From NCBI GenBank assembly GCA_044220535.1, contig JBGAQU010000064.1, forward strand, positions 1 to 18,455: DNA of 18,455 bases. The letters are read 5' to 3'. Under the pieces are notes generated by a model. The model worked only from the letters and a program-made list of their open reading frames with translations, was not told the origin of the DNA and did no database searches. Positions 7,733 to 14,832 of this stretch are shown here, in pieces. The number at the start of each line of letters is the position of its first letter. Positions within the stretch are counted from its first letter, which is position 1. The position numbers were made by a program, and so were the translations under genes. Source of the DNA: JBDHTS01 sp044220535 (lineage in GTDB: Bacteria > Pseudomonadota > Alphaproteobacteria > Micavibrionales > Micavibrionaceae).

Positions 7733-8739
7733 TTAATTCCGTCTTGGTCGTTGAGTCAGGAAACCGAGCAGGAAGCGATTGAACGTATCGGTGCGCTCGA
7801 TGTAGGGGATATGACCTGAGCCCTCTATGGTTTGCAGTCTGGCGTGAGGGAACAATCCGGCCAAAGCTGTCCCCTGCCATGGCGGCGTTACAGTATCCTG
7901 CGTACCCCATATGATCAGAACCGGGACCTTGATCGCCTTATATGACTGGAAATTGGTGAAGAGACCATGTTCCGGTGTAACAACGAGGTTTTCCAGCCAG
8001 TCCCCTTCCGCCTGCGTCATGTTTTTGATGACGAGGGGGCGTTCAAGTATTTTAAGACGCTGATCTGTAACAGCCGATTTGTCCGAGACGAAGGAGCTAA
8101 AGATTGGCCTGATCGACCATGCACTGGTGCCATAAGCAGCCGTTACGGAATCCCGGATCGGGCCGGCGGAAAGAAAAAGCTCAGCCAGAAGAGCCGGTGA
8201 TTTGGGTTCGAAATGTAACGAGGACCTGTTTGAAGAAAACCCAAGCGCCGCGTCGACCATAACGATTTTTTTCGCAACGTCAGAATTTTTAGAACAGTCT
8301 CTATTGCAGGGCGGCAGCCAACCGAATGACAGACAATGCTCGCTTTATCGATTTTCAATTTTTTCAAGACGTCGAGAATCCTGTCAGCCTGCCTGCCGAC
8401 GGAAAAACTGTCCGCGCCTGTCAGTTTTTCCGAAAAACCGAAGGGTGGAACGTCGATTGTTGTAACGCGAAAACCGCTGGAGGCAAGCAAATCGATAGTC
8501 GGCCGCCAGAGTTCCCCCCATGCGCCGGTTCCATGAATCAGAACGACGGACTCCCCTGTTTGAGGACCCGCCTGCATGACAAAGAGTCTGGCGTCACGGG
8601 TCTGGACAAACATGCCTGAGGGAGCAGCCTGTTCCGGCGTCAACCGTTCACGCCATATCATGGCCGTGTATGAAGCGGCGAGGGCGCAGATAAATATCGC
8701 GATTAAAATAGAAAGAAATAGAAAAATTCGACGCATCAT
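7733..8739 (-). pseudogene. Membrane-anchored alpha/beta hydrolase, one frameshift in a T5 run
   Basis: Two overlapping frames form one protein. The 5' part (8739 to about 8290) has an N-terminal membrane helix (residues 4-28), the oxyanion stretch VVLIHGTGAWGELW (about 65-78) and a nucleophile elbow CHSVGC with S139. The 3' part supplies VMVDAALGFSS, the acid IIWGTQD and the histidine EGSGHIPYIE, completing a Ser-Asp-His triad. The break is at the five Ts at 8286-8290; one more base would read K-N-S-D-V-A-K-K and give 335 aa, normal for the family. A single homopolymer slip is also a typical sequence error, so the gene may be alive. It would hydrolyse an ester or related bond at the inner-membrane surface, and is first in an operon with the monooxygenase. 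Confidence 0.78.
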
Positions 8740-8829
8740 CGCCGGCTCGTCTCCGGGTTAAATCACCGCTTGAAAAATACCATAAGATGTGAGGAAATCA
8801 TACAGACCGCCAGGCTGAAAGGTACAGAA
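8740..8829. promoter_or_regulatory. Divergent promoter region between hydrolase and methyltransferase operons
   Basis: About 90 bases separate two divergent gene pairs, so promoters for both must lie here or overlap the gene starts. AAAGG at 8818-8822 is a usable ribosome site for the ATG at 8830. No clear -35/-10 pair or operator is visible to me. Confidence 0.4.
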
Positions 8830-9837
8830 ATGACGGACATGAACCGCAGGGATCTTATACGCTTTTTGCCTGTTCTTCTGGCATTAGGATGCGCGCCGAA
8901 GCTGTTGTGGCCGCGTATGGCGCAGGCAGCGGGGATTCCTGTCCCGGAAATTCCTGCCTATACCGGGCGTGATCGCGCGGTTGTTCACGGCTCCAATTTT
9001 CGCGCCATTTATGGCAAGTCCGTATTGCGCGACAGGTTTCTTGGCTTCCTGCACAATGTTTATAGCATCTATCCCGACAAGCAATTTCACGCGCTGATCC
9101 TGAGCGCGACGCAGAACCATGAGACAGACGAGGATATTTACAAGGAAATCCAGCGCCGCCTGCCGGAGGTGACGCCGTTCATGGCGTTGTTGCGTTATTC
9201 CCTGCCGTCGCTAGAGACACAGAAGGCAGAAATGGTGCGCCAGGCGACAGCCCTGCTGAATGACGGCGGCAAGGTCGTCAATTATGTCGAGATCGGCACG
9301 CCCGGCCGCTATGTCAACGGTATCGAAAAACATATTCATGTCAGTGGCACGACCTATCTGCTGAATACCGCCAAACCTTCCTACACGGCGGGCGATATCG
9401 CGGAACGCGGGCAGATTATGCGGGTTGGTAAATTCGTCGATCTCGACAATTACGACCCGGTCGATCCGGTGCAGATCAAGCCCGGGCAGATCGGCCTGGT
9501 TTCCAATTTCATTGGCTTTCACCACGCGCCGCCGGAACGGCGCGATGCGTTTATAAAATCGGTGGCCGATCTTTTACCACCCGGCGGGCGCCTGCTGCTG
9601 CGTGACCATGATGTCGATGGTGAGGATATGGCACATATCGTTGCATTAGCCCATGATGTTTTCAATGCAGGTCTACAGGTACCTTGGGAAACCAACGAGG
9701 CGGAAATACGCAATTTCACGTCTGTCGAGCGGATCGAGGGGGTTGTTAAAAAATACGGGCTCGAACGACACGGACAATTGGCTCTGCAAAACGGTGATCC
9801 CACCAGAAACACATTAATGGCGTTTATCAAGACATGA
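8830..9837 (+). CDS. SAM methyltransferase-like protein with twin-arginine signal
   Basis: The frame is open from 8770, but the ATG at 8830 (335 aa) has AAAGG seven bases upstream and gives a proper signal: MTDMNRRDLIRFL with a twin arginine, a hydrophobic stretch VLLALGC and an A-Q-A cleavage-like site near residue 34. After it come class I methyltransferase-like features. VNYVEIGTPGRY resembles motif I, followed by VDLDNYDPVDP, a LVSNFIGFHH strand and the post-motif LLPPGGRLLLRDHD. The fold would bind S-adenosylmethionine, which is cytoplasmic, so export by Tat with bound cofactor, or loss of methylation activity, has to be considered. The stop overlaps the start of the exported FAD oxidase (ATGA), so the two are made together and may act as partners. 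The acceptor is unknown. Confidence 0.7.
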   Translation: MTDMNRRDLIRFLPVLLALGCAPKLLWPRMAQAAGIPVPEIPAYTGRDRAVVHGSNFRAIYGKSVLRDRFLGFLHNVYSIYPDKQFHALILSATQNHETDEDIYKEIQRRLPEVTPFMALLRYSLPSLETQKAEMVRQATALLNDGGKVVNYVEIGTPGRYVNGIEKHIHVSGTTYLLNTAKPSYTAGDIAERGQIMRVGKFVDLDNYDPVDPVQIKPGQIGLVSNFIGFHHAPPERRDAFIKSVADLLPPGGRLLLRDHDVDGEDMAHIVALAHDVFNAGLQVPWETNEAEIRNFTSVERIEGVVKKYGLERHGQLALQNGDPTRNTLMAFIKT

Positions 9838-12173
9838 AAAAATTTGTTTTTGCCGTGGCGTTCATTGCCGTTATGGCTCTGTTCCCTACAGGATATGCAG
9901 CAACCATCGTCAATGATGTAACGAAGCTGGATCCAATAGCAGTGGATAGTGTGGTCACGCCGCATTCGGAAGTGGAAGTACAGGCGCTGATGCGGGATCA
10001 CAAGGGGCCAATTTCCATCGGCGGCGGCCGGTATTCCATGGGCGGCCAGATCGCGACGGAAAACGCGCTGTTCATCGACATGCGCGGCATGAACAAGGTC
10101 GTCGCCTTTTCAAAGGAGAAGAAAGAAATCACCGTGCAGGCCGGCATGACCTGGAAGGAGATTCAGGATTACATCGATCCGTACGACCTGTCGCTGATGA
10201 TCATGCAGTCCTATCATAATTTCAGCGTCGGCGGGTCATTAAGCGTGAATTGCCATGGCCGTTACGTCGGCGCCGGGCCTTTGATTTATTCGGTGAAATC
10301 GATCCGTATCGTCCTTGCCGATGGCAGACTGGTCGATGCCAACCCCACGGACAATGCCGATATTTTTTATGGCGTGATCGGCGGTTATGGAGCGCTGGGT
10401 GTCATAACGGAAGCGACGCTGTACCTGGCCGACAACGTTAATGTTGAGCGCCAAGTGCAGCGCATGCCTGTCACGGCCTATAAAGATTATTTCTTTAAAA
10501 ATGTACGCGACCATAAAGACATTATTTTTCACAACGGCGACATTTATGCGCCTGCCTATGATACGGTCAATGTCGTCAACTGGGTTCAGACGGATAAGTC
10601 TGTGACGGTAAAGGACAGGATGCAGCCTTTATTGGCATCGTACTGGAAACAGCAGGCCGTCTATTTCTGGATGACCGAGCTGCCATTCGGTCAATGGCTG
10701 CGTCAGCATGTGCTCGATCCGTGGCTTTACAGCGGCGATGCGGTTGTGAAGCGCAATTACGAGGCAAGCTATGATGTGCAGGAGCTGGAGCCATCCTCAC
10801 GCCTGACTTCGACCTATGTGCTGGAAGAGTATTTCGTTCCAGTCGACAGGTTTGACGATTTTGTGCCGAAGATGCGGCAGATCTTTCAGGCGCACAAGGC
10901 CAATATCGTCAACGTTTCCATCCGGCACGCGCATAAGGATCCCGGCTCCCTGATGGCATGGGCGCGGGGCGAGGTGTTTGCCTTTGTCGTTTATTACAAG
11001 CAGGGCGTCGATCCGGACGATCGCGCCGAAGTAGGGGCTTGGACCCGTGAATTGATCGACGCGGTGCTGTCGGTGGGCGGCACATATTACCTGCCGTATC
11101 AGCCGCACGCGACCCAGGCGCAGTTCAGGCAGGCTTATCCGAACTGGCAGAAATTTTTTGCATTAAAGAAAAAGCTGGATCCAACAGATAAATTCAAGAA
11201 CAAATTGTGGGATAAATACTATCACCCCGACCCTGCGGAGCAGGCGGTCTGGGACAAGAAAGACACGATCCCGAACTATGCGCGCAGCGAGGATCAGACC
11301 TATCTGACCCTGCCGGAATGGTACATCGTATTCAGTGCCGATGAATATGCCTGCGCCCTGAAAAACGGGCGCCCCAGCCAGTTCCCATACTTTGCGAGCA
11401 TCCACCAGTTCTGGTCGATCTATGATGCGGTCAAGGCAAAGACGAAAGCCGAATACCCGTACAATTTCCGCTATAGGCTGATGATCAATGTGATCGGCAC
11501 CAGCTATACGGCTGAGCTATTTTCCAAAGGCGTGTATGAGAACTCGATCGGCCGCCTGACGGAATGGATCGCAGGCGACAGTGCGCCGGCGCAAAACCGC
11601 AAGGTGGAAGCGTTTATCCAGGAAACGGCGGTCGATTATGCTTCGTTCCTGAAACAGACCCCGTGGTATCGCTATCCATTTTTTACAAAGTGGAAGCAAT
11701 TCCTGCATGTTCATGACGGGCCAGGGACGAGTTTCATAAGGCGTTGGGAACGGCGCTTTGCCTTCACGGCTGAAATGCTGTTCAAGTCTGTCTACGGCAA
11801 AGTGATTGGCTATGCGACCGGTTCGACCTATGCGCCTGAAGATCTTCATACCTATGCAACAGCTGTTAAGGATGAAAAACTCCAAATCTTGCCGATCACG
11901 CGTTATGAAGCGTTTACAAAAGATATGCCAGAGCTTGTCCGTCAGGGTGTGAAGTTCAGGGACATTGCAGGAAATCACCGCATTATGATGACGGTCGTTG
12001 CGCCGGCAAACTGGAAAGCTGGTCCGGAAGCAGAAGAGTTTTATGAATGGCCAATCCTGACGAATCCGGGCTGGAAGAGAATAGGGCTAACTGTACCGGT
12101 AGAAAATCTGGGTGCTGTTATTCATGACCTTGATCATCAAAAGATCGGTATCGATCATGTGTTTGATTATTAA
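9834..12173 (+). CDS. Exported FAD-linked oxidase with long C-terminal extension
   Basis: A 779-aa protein with a Sec-type signal (MKK, hydrophobic core, cleavage after GYA near residue 22). Residues about 40-200 form the FAD-binding PCMH domain: PISIGGGRYSMGGQ (59-72), TVQAGMTWKEIQDYI, YHNFSVGGSLSVNCHGR (127-143) and GGYGALGVITEATLYL (183-198). Histidine in the usual GG-H-S flavinylation position is tyrosine here (GRYS). A substrate or C-terminal oxidase part ends near residue 470 with YPNWQKFFALKKKLDPTDKF, as in sugar-lactone oxidases. About 300 more residues (TLPEWYIVFSADEYACAL onward) form a second, unrecognised domain. The start overlaps the methyltransferase stop (ATGA). It probably oxidises an alcohol, lactone or amine in the periplasm; the substrate is unknown. 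Confidence 0.8.
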   Translation: MKKFVFAVAFIAVMALFPTGYAATIVNDVTKLDPIAVDSVVTPHSEVEVQALMRDHKGPISIGGGRYSMGGQIATENALFIDMRGMNKVVAFSKEKKEITVQAGMTWKEIQDYIDPYDLSLMIMQSYHNFSVGGSLSVNCHGRYVGAGPLIYSVKSIRIVLADGRLVDANPTDNADIFYGVIGGYGALGVITEATLYLADNVNVERQVQRMPVTAYKDYFFKNVRDHKDIIFHNGDIYAPAYDTVNVVNWVQTDKSVTVKDRMQPLLASYWKQQAVYFWMTELPFGQWLRQHVLDPWLYSGDAVVKRNYEASYDVQELEPSSRLTSTYVLEEYFVPVDRFDDFVPKMRQIFQAHKANIVNVSIRHAHKDPGSLMAWARGEVFAFVVYYKQGVDPDDRAEVGAWTRELIDAVLSVGGTYYLPYQPHATQAQFRQAYPNWQKFFALKKKLDPTDKFKNKLWDKYYHPDPAEQAVWDKKDTIPNYARSEDQTYLTLPEWYIVFSADEYACALKNGRPSQFPYFASIHQFWSIYDAVKAKTKAEYPYNFRYRLMINVIGTSYTAELFSKGVYENSIGRLTEWIAGDSAPAQNRKVEAFIQETAVDYASFLKQTPWYRYPFFTKWKQFLHVHDGPGTSFIRRWERRFAFTAEMLFKSVYGKVIGYATGSTYAPEDLHTYATAVKDEKLQILPITRYEAFTKDMPELVRQGVKFRDIAGNHRIMMTVVAPANWKAGPEAEEFYEWPILTNPGWKRIGLTVPVENLGAVIHDLDHQKIGIDHVFDY

Positions 12174-12174
12174 G

Positions 12175-12597
12175 TCATCGGCTCAGTTCGAGTTCTTTTA
12201 TGCTTTTCTCTTCAACCCGCTCTTCTTTACCAGACGACCGGTTCATTACAAATGGCCCCGACCACGAAGGATGTTCAACCGATCTCCACATGCCTTCAAT
12301 CTTTGTATGACTGGCATCGAGGGTTCCTTCGTATAAAAGCGAGTGACTGGCTTTTGGAACGCCTTCATAGGTTTTCAGGAAGTTTATATTTTGCCCCTGT
12401 CGCGTGCCGGACAGACTTGCAAACAACCCCTTGTTTTGAACAGGACTCATAGTGTTAGGCTCAATGATCTCGCCTCTCAGGATGTTAGAATCCTCTGTTA
12501 ATATGACATTGAACGGGACAGGTTGTTTGTAATTGCGAGGATAGTCATAGACACCTGTCCAGAATCCCGAAATATTTTCTGAAGACTTTTGCGTCAT
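12175..12597 (-). CDS. Small lipocalin-size orphan protein, 140 aa
   Basis: A 140-aa cytosolic protein with alternating beta-type pattern: SGFWTGVYDYP, then FNVILTEDSNILRGEIIEP, GLFASLSGTRQG, YEGTLDASHTKIEGMWRS and a charged helical tail. The repeated G-x-W and beta hairpins suggest a small beta barrel or sandwich. I believe similar uncharacterised proteins exist in Alphaproteobacteria, but no function is known to me. It is convergent with the FAD oxidase gene, one base apart between stops, leaving no room for a separate terminator. It is separated from the toxin gene by 27 bases, so it may be the last gene of the toxin-antitoxin transcript. Confidence 0.65.
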   Translation of the reverse strand: MTQKSSENISGFWTGVYDYPRNYKQPVPFNVILTEDSNILRGEIIEPNTMSPVQNKGLFASLSGTRQGQNINFLKTYEGVPKASHSLLYEGTLDASHTKIEGMWRSVEHPSWSGPFVMNRSSGKEERVEEKSIKELELSR

Positions 12598-12624
12598 AAA
12601 AATTTACCGCGTATTAAAAGAATT

Positions 12625-13023
12625 TCAGAGCTTCCGCTCCGAAGCATTTTTCCTGATCCAGGCTGCAATATCTTTCTCGTCAATTTTTCCTGCAGCGAGT
12701 GCCATGATGGTCTCGATGGCATCCACCTGATCAGCTTTTAAGTCATAGCCATTGATGCGAAGAAAAACACCGATCGACAGAAAAGCCGCACGCTTGTTGC
12801 CATCGATGAAGGCATGGTTCCTGCCGAGGCCAAAAGCATACGACGCCGCCAGATCGAACAGATCGGCTTCAGGATTATAGGCCAGCAGGTTTTGAGGGCG
12901 GGCAAGGGCAGAGTCGAGCAAGCCTTCATCTTTGAGACCGCGTGCACCGCCAAAACGGGAAAGGCTCTCCTCGTGCAAAAGAAGGAGAGCCTTTTTGCTG
13001 ATCCATTTCGGATCAGGTCTCAT
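12625..13023 (-). CDS. doc: Doc/Fic-family toxin
   Basis: A 132-aa Doc-type protein, the usual length. It carries the core motif HAFIDGNKR (residues 70-78), matching H-x-F-x-D-G-N-K-R, plus conserved ARGLKDEGLLDSALARP (27-43) and a DLAASYAFGL helix before the motif. Known Doc toxins phosphorylate EF-Tu and stop translation, and the aspartate-type motif seen here fits Doc rather than AMPylating Fic. It is the downstream gene of a two-gene operon, and its start overlaps the antitoxin stop in ATGA (13020-13023), giving tight coupling. All core residues are present, so it should be active. It probably stabilises the accessory block. Confidence 0.9.
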   Translation of the reverse strand: MRPDPKWISKKALLLLHEESLSRFGGARGLKDEGLLDSALARPQNLLAYNPEADLFDLAASYAFGLGRNHAFIDGNKRAAFLSIGVFLRINGYDLKADQVDAIETIMALAAGKIDEKDIAAWIRKNASERKL

Positions 13024-13247
13024 TCGGCAAGAGCCTTGAAGGTATCGCGATAGTCATTCATGAACTGACGCCCTGCCTCGAGCTGGTCCTCAATGGAAGG
13101 ATCATAAGGGGTAATCAGGTAGCCGTCAGCAGTCTCAATCGCATAGAGCGTGTCGCCCTTTTCAACTTTCATGTGGGCGAGCATCTCTTTCGGGATAACG
13201 GCGCCCGTGGATGTTCCGACCGTGGTTAGTTTAATAGAAGCGACCAT
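13020..13247 (-). CDS. AbrB/SpoVT-type antitoxin of Doc module
   Basis: A 75-aa protein starting at 13247 (MVASIKLTTVG), chosen over the longer 93-aa frame because GGAGA lies five bases upstream and the longer start would cover the promoter. It has the swapped-hairpin AbrB signature: TTVGTSTGAVIPKEML, then VEKGDTLYAIETADGYLITP. A C-terminal helix (DQLEAGRQFMNDYRDTFKAL) would wrap the toxin. It should bind DNA as a dimer, repress its own operon and neutralise Doc. The palindrome just upstream is the likely operator. The stop overlaps the toxin start. Confidence 0.88.
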   Translation of the reverse strand: MVASIKLTTVGTSTGAVIPKEMLAHMKVEKGDTLYAIETADGYLITPYDPSIEDQLEAGRQFMNDYRDTFKALAE

Positions 13248-13257
13248 GTCAATCTCC

Positions 13258-13271
13258 ATACATATATGTAT
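13258..13271. promoter_or_regulatory. Palindromic operator of toxin-antitoxin operon
   Basis: ATACATATATGTAT is a perfect 14-base palindrome between the antitoxin ribosome site and the -10 box. The half ATACATATAT recurs at 13316-13325 upstream of the -35. Two sites around the promoter fit cooperative autorepression by the AbrB-type antitoxin. The palindrome is seen; the role is inferred. Confidence 0.6.
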
Positions 13272-13272
13272 T

Positions 13273-13301
13273 ATAATATCCTTATGGTGGCTCAACGTCA
13301 A
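13273..13301 (-). promoter_or_regulatory. Sigma70-type promoter of antitoxin-doc operon
   Basis: On the minus strand a TTGACG -35 box (13296-13301) is followed after 17 bases by TATTAT (13273-13278), overlapping TATAAT. Spacing and sequence are close to consensus, and it faces the antitoxin start at 13247. Confidence 0.65.
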
Positions 13302-13349
13302 GCATTATAATGGTTATACATATATTTAATGCGCTGATTTAACTACAAA

Positions 13350-13362
13350 TTTTGGCACACTC
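13350..13362. repeat. Half copy of the palindromic element end
   Basis: TTTTGGCACACTC, followed by AGAGAC, is the left end of the 82-bp element. The rest is replaced by TAGGTTCAAATCACTGCCCGACCACCA (about 13373-13399), which resembles a degenerate tRNA T-loop and acceptor end. This looks like a recombination seam. Confidence 0.4.
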
Positions 13363-13436
13363 AGAGACTACATAGGTTCAAATCACTGCCCGACCACCAC
13401 TTTTTATCAAGACTTCAGATATTCCAGAGACATACG

Positions 13437-13480
13437 CGCAAAAGCCCGCTGTTCCGGGGCTTTTGCGGGGTAGTGTTTTT
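13437..13480 (+). terminator. Rho-independent-type terminator
   Basis: CGCAAAAGCCC (13437-13447) pairs perfectly with GGGCTTTTGCG (13457-13467) over 11 bases with a nine-base loop, followed by a T-run ending at 13480. It would end transcription from the tRNA-tail-like remnant just upstream. Confidence 0.7.
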
Positions 13481-13558
13481 GGCGCACCCGGAGACGGCCG
13501 GCCATAGGGGTATTTCAGGGCGATTGTCTCCGCAGGGCGTATCGGGAGTGTGCCAAAA
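13477..13558. repeat. 82-bp imperfect palindromic element, copy 2
   Basis: It begins TTTTGGCGCACCCGGAGACG and ends AGTGTGCCAAAA, with GGAGAC (from 13490) answered by GTCTCC at about 13525-13531. Length, inverted ends and inner inverted pair match copy 1 at 4159-4240, in the same orientation. The two copies lie on either side of the enzyme and toxin-antitoxin block. Confidence 0.6.
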
Positions 13559-13599
13559 TTCAAAGAGATCGGGATTGATGCTCGGAGAGCGTTCTAGGC

Positions 13600-13641
13600 A
13601 ACCCGAGACAGGTTGCTGCCAGACTGCTCCCTCCACCACGC
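13600..13641 (+). repeat. tRNA-tail-like repeat, copy 2
   Basis: This shares AACC-GAGA, GGTTGC, GCCAGACTGC and CCACCACGC with 4042-4083 in direct orientation. It lies after palindromic copy 2, whereas copy 1 of this repeat lies before palindromic copy 1, so the pair forms the outer flanks of the 9-kb block. This is an attachment-site scar by inference only. Confidence 0.4.
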
Positions 13642-13828
13642 TTCTTCTGGTTACCTGACGTTCATACTGTCTCAAAAATTTTCAAAGGATTGCAGGAAAG
13701 TCACTGGAGAAAGTGCTGTCCTGTTGAGAAGTCCGGGCATTATATGCCCCTGAGAATAATCATGGCGTTATAAAGCGCGTATCCTGCTGTCTCACATCAC
13801 AATATTGCGGCTGCAAACAGTCCTGTTC
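13642..13828. other. Gap before tRNA gene, nothing coding seen
   Basis: About 190 bases without a convincing frame. The only structure I see is a short hairpin GGGCAT/ATGCCC at about 13736-13750. Confidence 0.4.
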
Positions 13829-13857
13829 TTGACAAGTCCCGCCGAACCCTTCATATA
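13829..13857 (+). promoter_or_regulatory. Promoter of tRNA-Met
   Basis: A perfect TTGACA (13829-13834) is followed after 17 bases by CATATA (13852-13857), twenty bases before the mature tRNA. A strong -35 is usual for stable RNA genes. Confidence 0.65.
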
Positions 13858-13877
13858 TCCGACCTCACTATATGCGT

Positions 13878-13953
13878 GGCTGAGTAGCTCAGTCGGTAGA
13901 GCAGGGGAATCATAATCCCTGTGTCGGGGGTTCAAATCCCTCCTCAGCCACCA
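13878..13953 (+). tRNA. tRNA-Met (anticodon CAT, elongator type)
   Basis: A full cloverleaf of 76 bases. The acceptor arm GGCTGAG/CTCAGCC, D stem GCTC/GAGC, anticodon stem GGGGA/TCCCT with loop ATCATAA (anticodon CAT), T stem GGGGG/CCCTC with loop TTCAAAT, discriminator A and encoded CCA are all present. The anticodon arm resembles the elongator tRNA-Met of rhizobia. A CAT anticodon could also be the lysidine-modified Ile2 tRNA, but the arm sequences favour Met. It is intact and marks the boundary between the cargo block and the decayed defence region. Confidence 0.93.
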
Positions 13954-14079
13954 AATTTACCAAATAAAATCATATACATAGATTATCCCTCCCTAAATAT
14001 TTAAAAGTGTTTTTGATACGGGGTTACACATGGGTAACTATTACAAAAAAAGATAAAAACTTAAGACATAATACATGTT

Positions 14080-14224
14080 ATGAATATATCTACAAATAAA
14101 GACAGGTTATTCCAAAAACTAAACCATTGCCGATGAGCTATTTGCTGCAGAATAGAGCTATGAAAATTAAAATGCTATTGCCTTCTCACAAGAACATTGG
14201 AAAGATTTTCATGTAAAAATTAAA
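14080..14224 (+). pseudogene. Broken N-terminal scrap of unknown protein
   Basis: From an ATG at 14080 the sequence reads MNISTNKDRLFQKLN. A neighbouring frame then continues LPDELFAAE and AIAFSQEHWKDFHVKI, so frame changes lie near 14128 and 14155. The words look coding, but I do not recognise the family. Similarity stops at about 14224, where the minus-strand HsdS fragment begins. The surroundings are AT-rich. Confidence 0.4.
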
Positions 14225-14229
14225 TTTTA

Positions 14230-14595
14230 TCAAACGGCTCTTTAGGCCGTCACAGATACTTAATAACTCGCCTACCATGTCAACAATACGATTCTGTTCT
14301 TCTAAAGGCGGAATAGAACCAGCATATTCTTTAATATTGTCCCATTAGCATTTGCTTGCCCGCATTGCTGTATGATGTAAGGAACGATTTGAGCTTCACG
14401 GAACATTGGGGCATTCATTGCCAGATTTAGATAGTACGGATTAGAAAGCGTTTCTGAACACCTAATCCTTATCGAATAGGATGCGAAACTATATTCTTTA
14501 TCCTCACCTTCATATATACCTGTCTTGCTAACAAGCTCAGCACTATTAGTGCGATTATAAAGAAGATCATTCTTCAAAAGAAACGCTCCAGGCAA
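14230..14595 (-). pseudogene. hsdS: Type I restriction specificity subunit (HsdS) fragment
   Basis: The minus strand reads LLKNDLLYNRTNSAELVSKT, a YSFASYSIRIR strand and QCGQANANGTILKN, the typical end of an HsdS target recognition domain. After a frame change near 14323-14328 it goes on IPPLEEQNRIVDMVGELLS and CDGLKSRL, the conserved helix that spaces the two recognition domains. So about 120 residues of one half-subunit survive of the usual 400 or so. Both ends are cut: no start or first conserved region before 14595, and loss of similarity near 14230. No hsdM or hsdR is visible. It cannot guide a methylase by itself. It is probably left from a decayed type I system. Confidence 0.75.
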
Positions 14596-14599
14596 TCCC

Positions 14600-14822
14600 C
14601 TACTTCCGCATTTATAATTCAGAAGGTGATTTAGTTTGGGTCAAAAATGAAGATTTGCCTCTTGAGGTACAGTAGAAGATGGCCAAGCTGTTCTCATATG
14701 CGGACGAGCTTTTAATGGCGCTGAAAAAGCCATGGCAGCTTTGAATGACGTTTCAAACCTCCAAACCACCGAAAACGCCAATAACTATGAACTAATTTGT
14801 TAGTTGCAGCAGCTTATCTGCC
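14600..14822 (+). pseudogene. Unrecognised coding scrap before HNH gene
   Basis: Plus-strand reading gives YFRIYNSEGDLVWVKNEDL and then, after a stop and frame change near 14675, DGQAVLICGRAFNGAEKAMA and ALNDVSNLQTTENANNYELI. These look like protein, but I cannot name the family. It may be the far part of the gene whose start is at 14080, split by the HsdS fragment, though nothing proves it. It is convergent with the HNH gene. Confidence 0.35.
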
Positions 14823-14832
14823 GAATTGGCCT

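Noticed and set aside
8770..8829. Longer start of the methyltransferase gene at 8770
   Set aside because: No ribosome site there; it would bury the twin-arginine signal inside the chain, while 8830 has AAAGG at good distance.
13378..13675. Small frames on both strands over the repeat zone
   Set aside because: They read through palindromic repeats and a terminator, have no ribosome sites and no protein-like composition.
13878..13953. tRNA-Met as the attachment site of the 9-kb block
   Set aside because: Its 3' end (CCCTCCTCAGCCACCA) does not match the tail-like repeats (ACTGCCCGCACCACCA), so another tRNA must be the source if they are scars.
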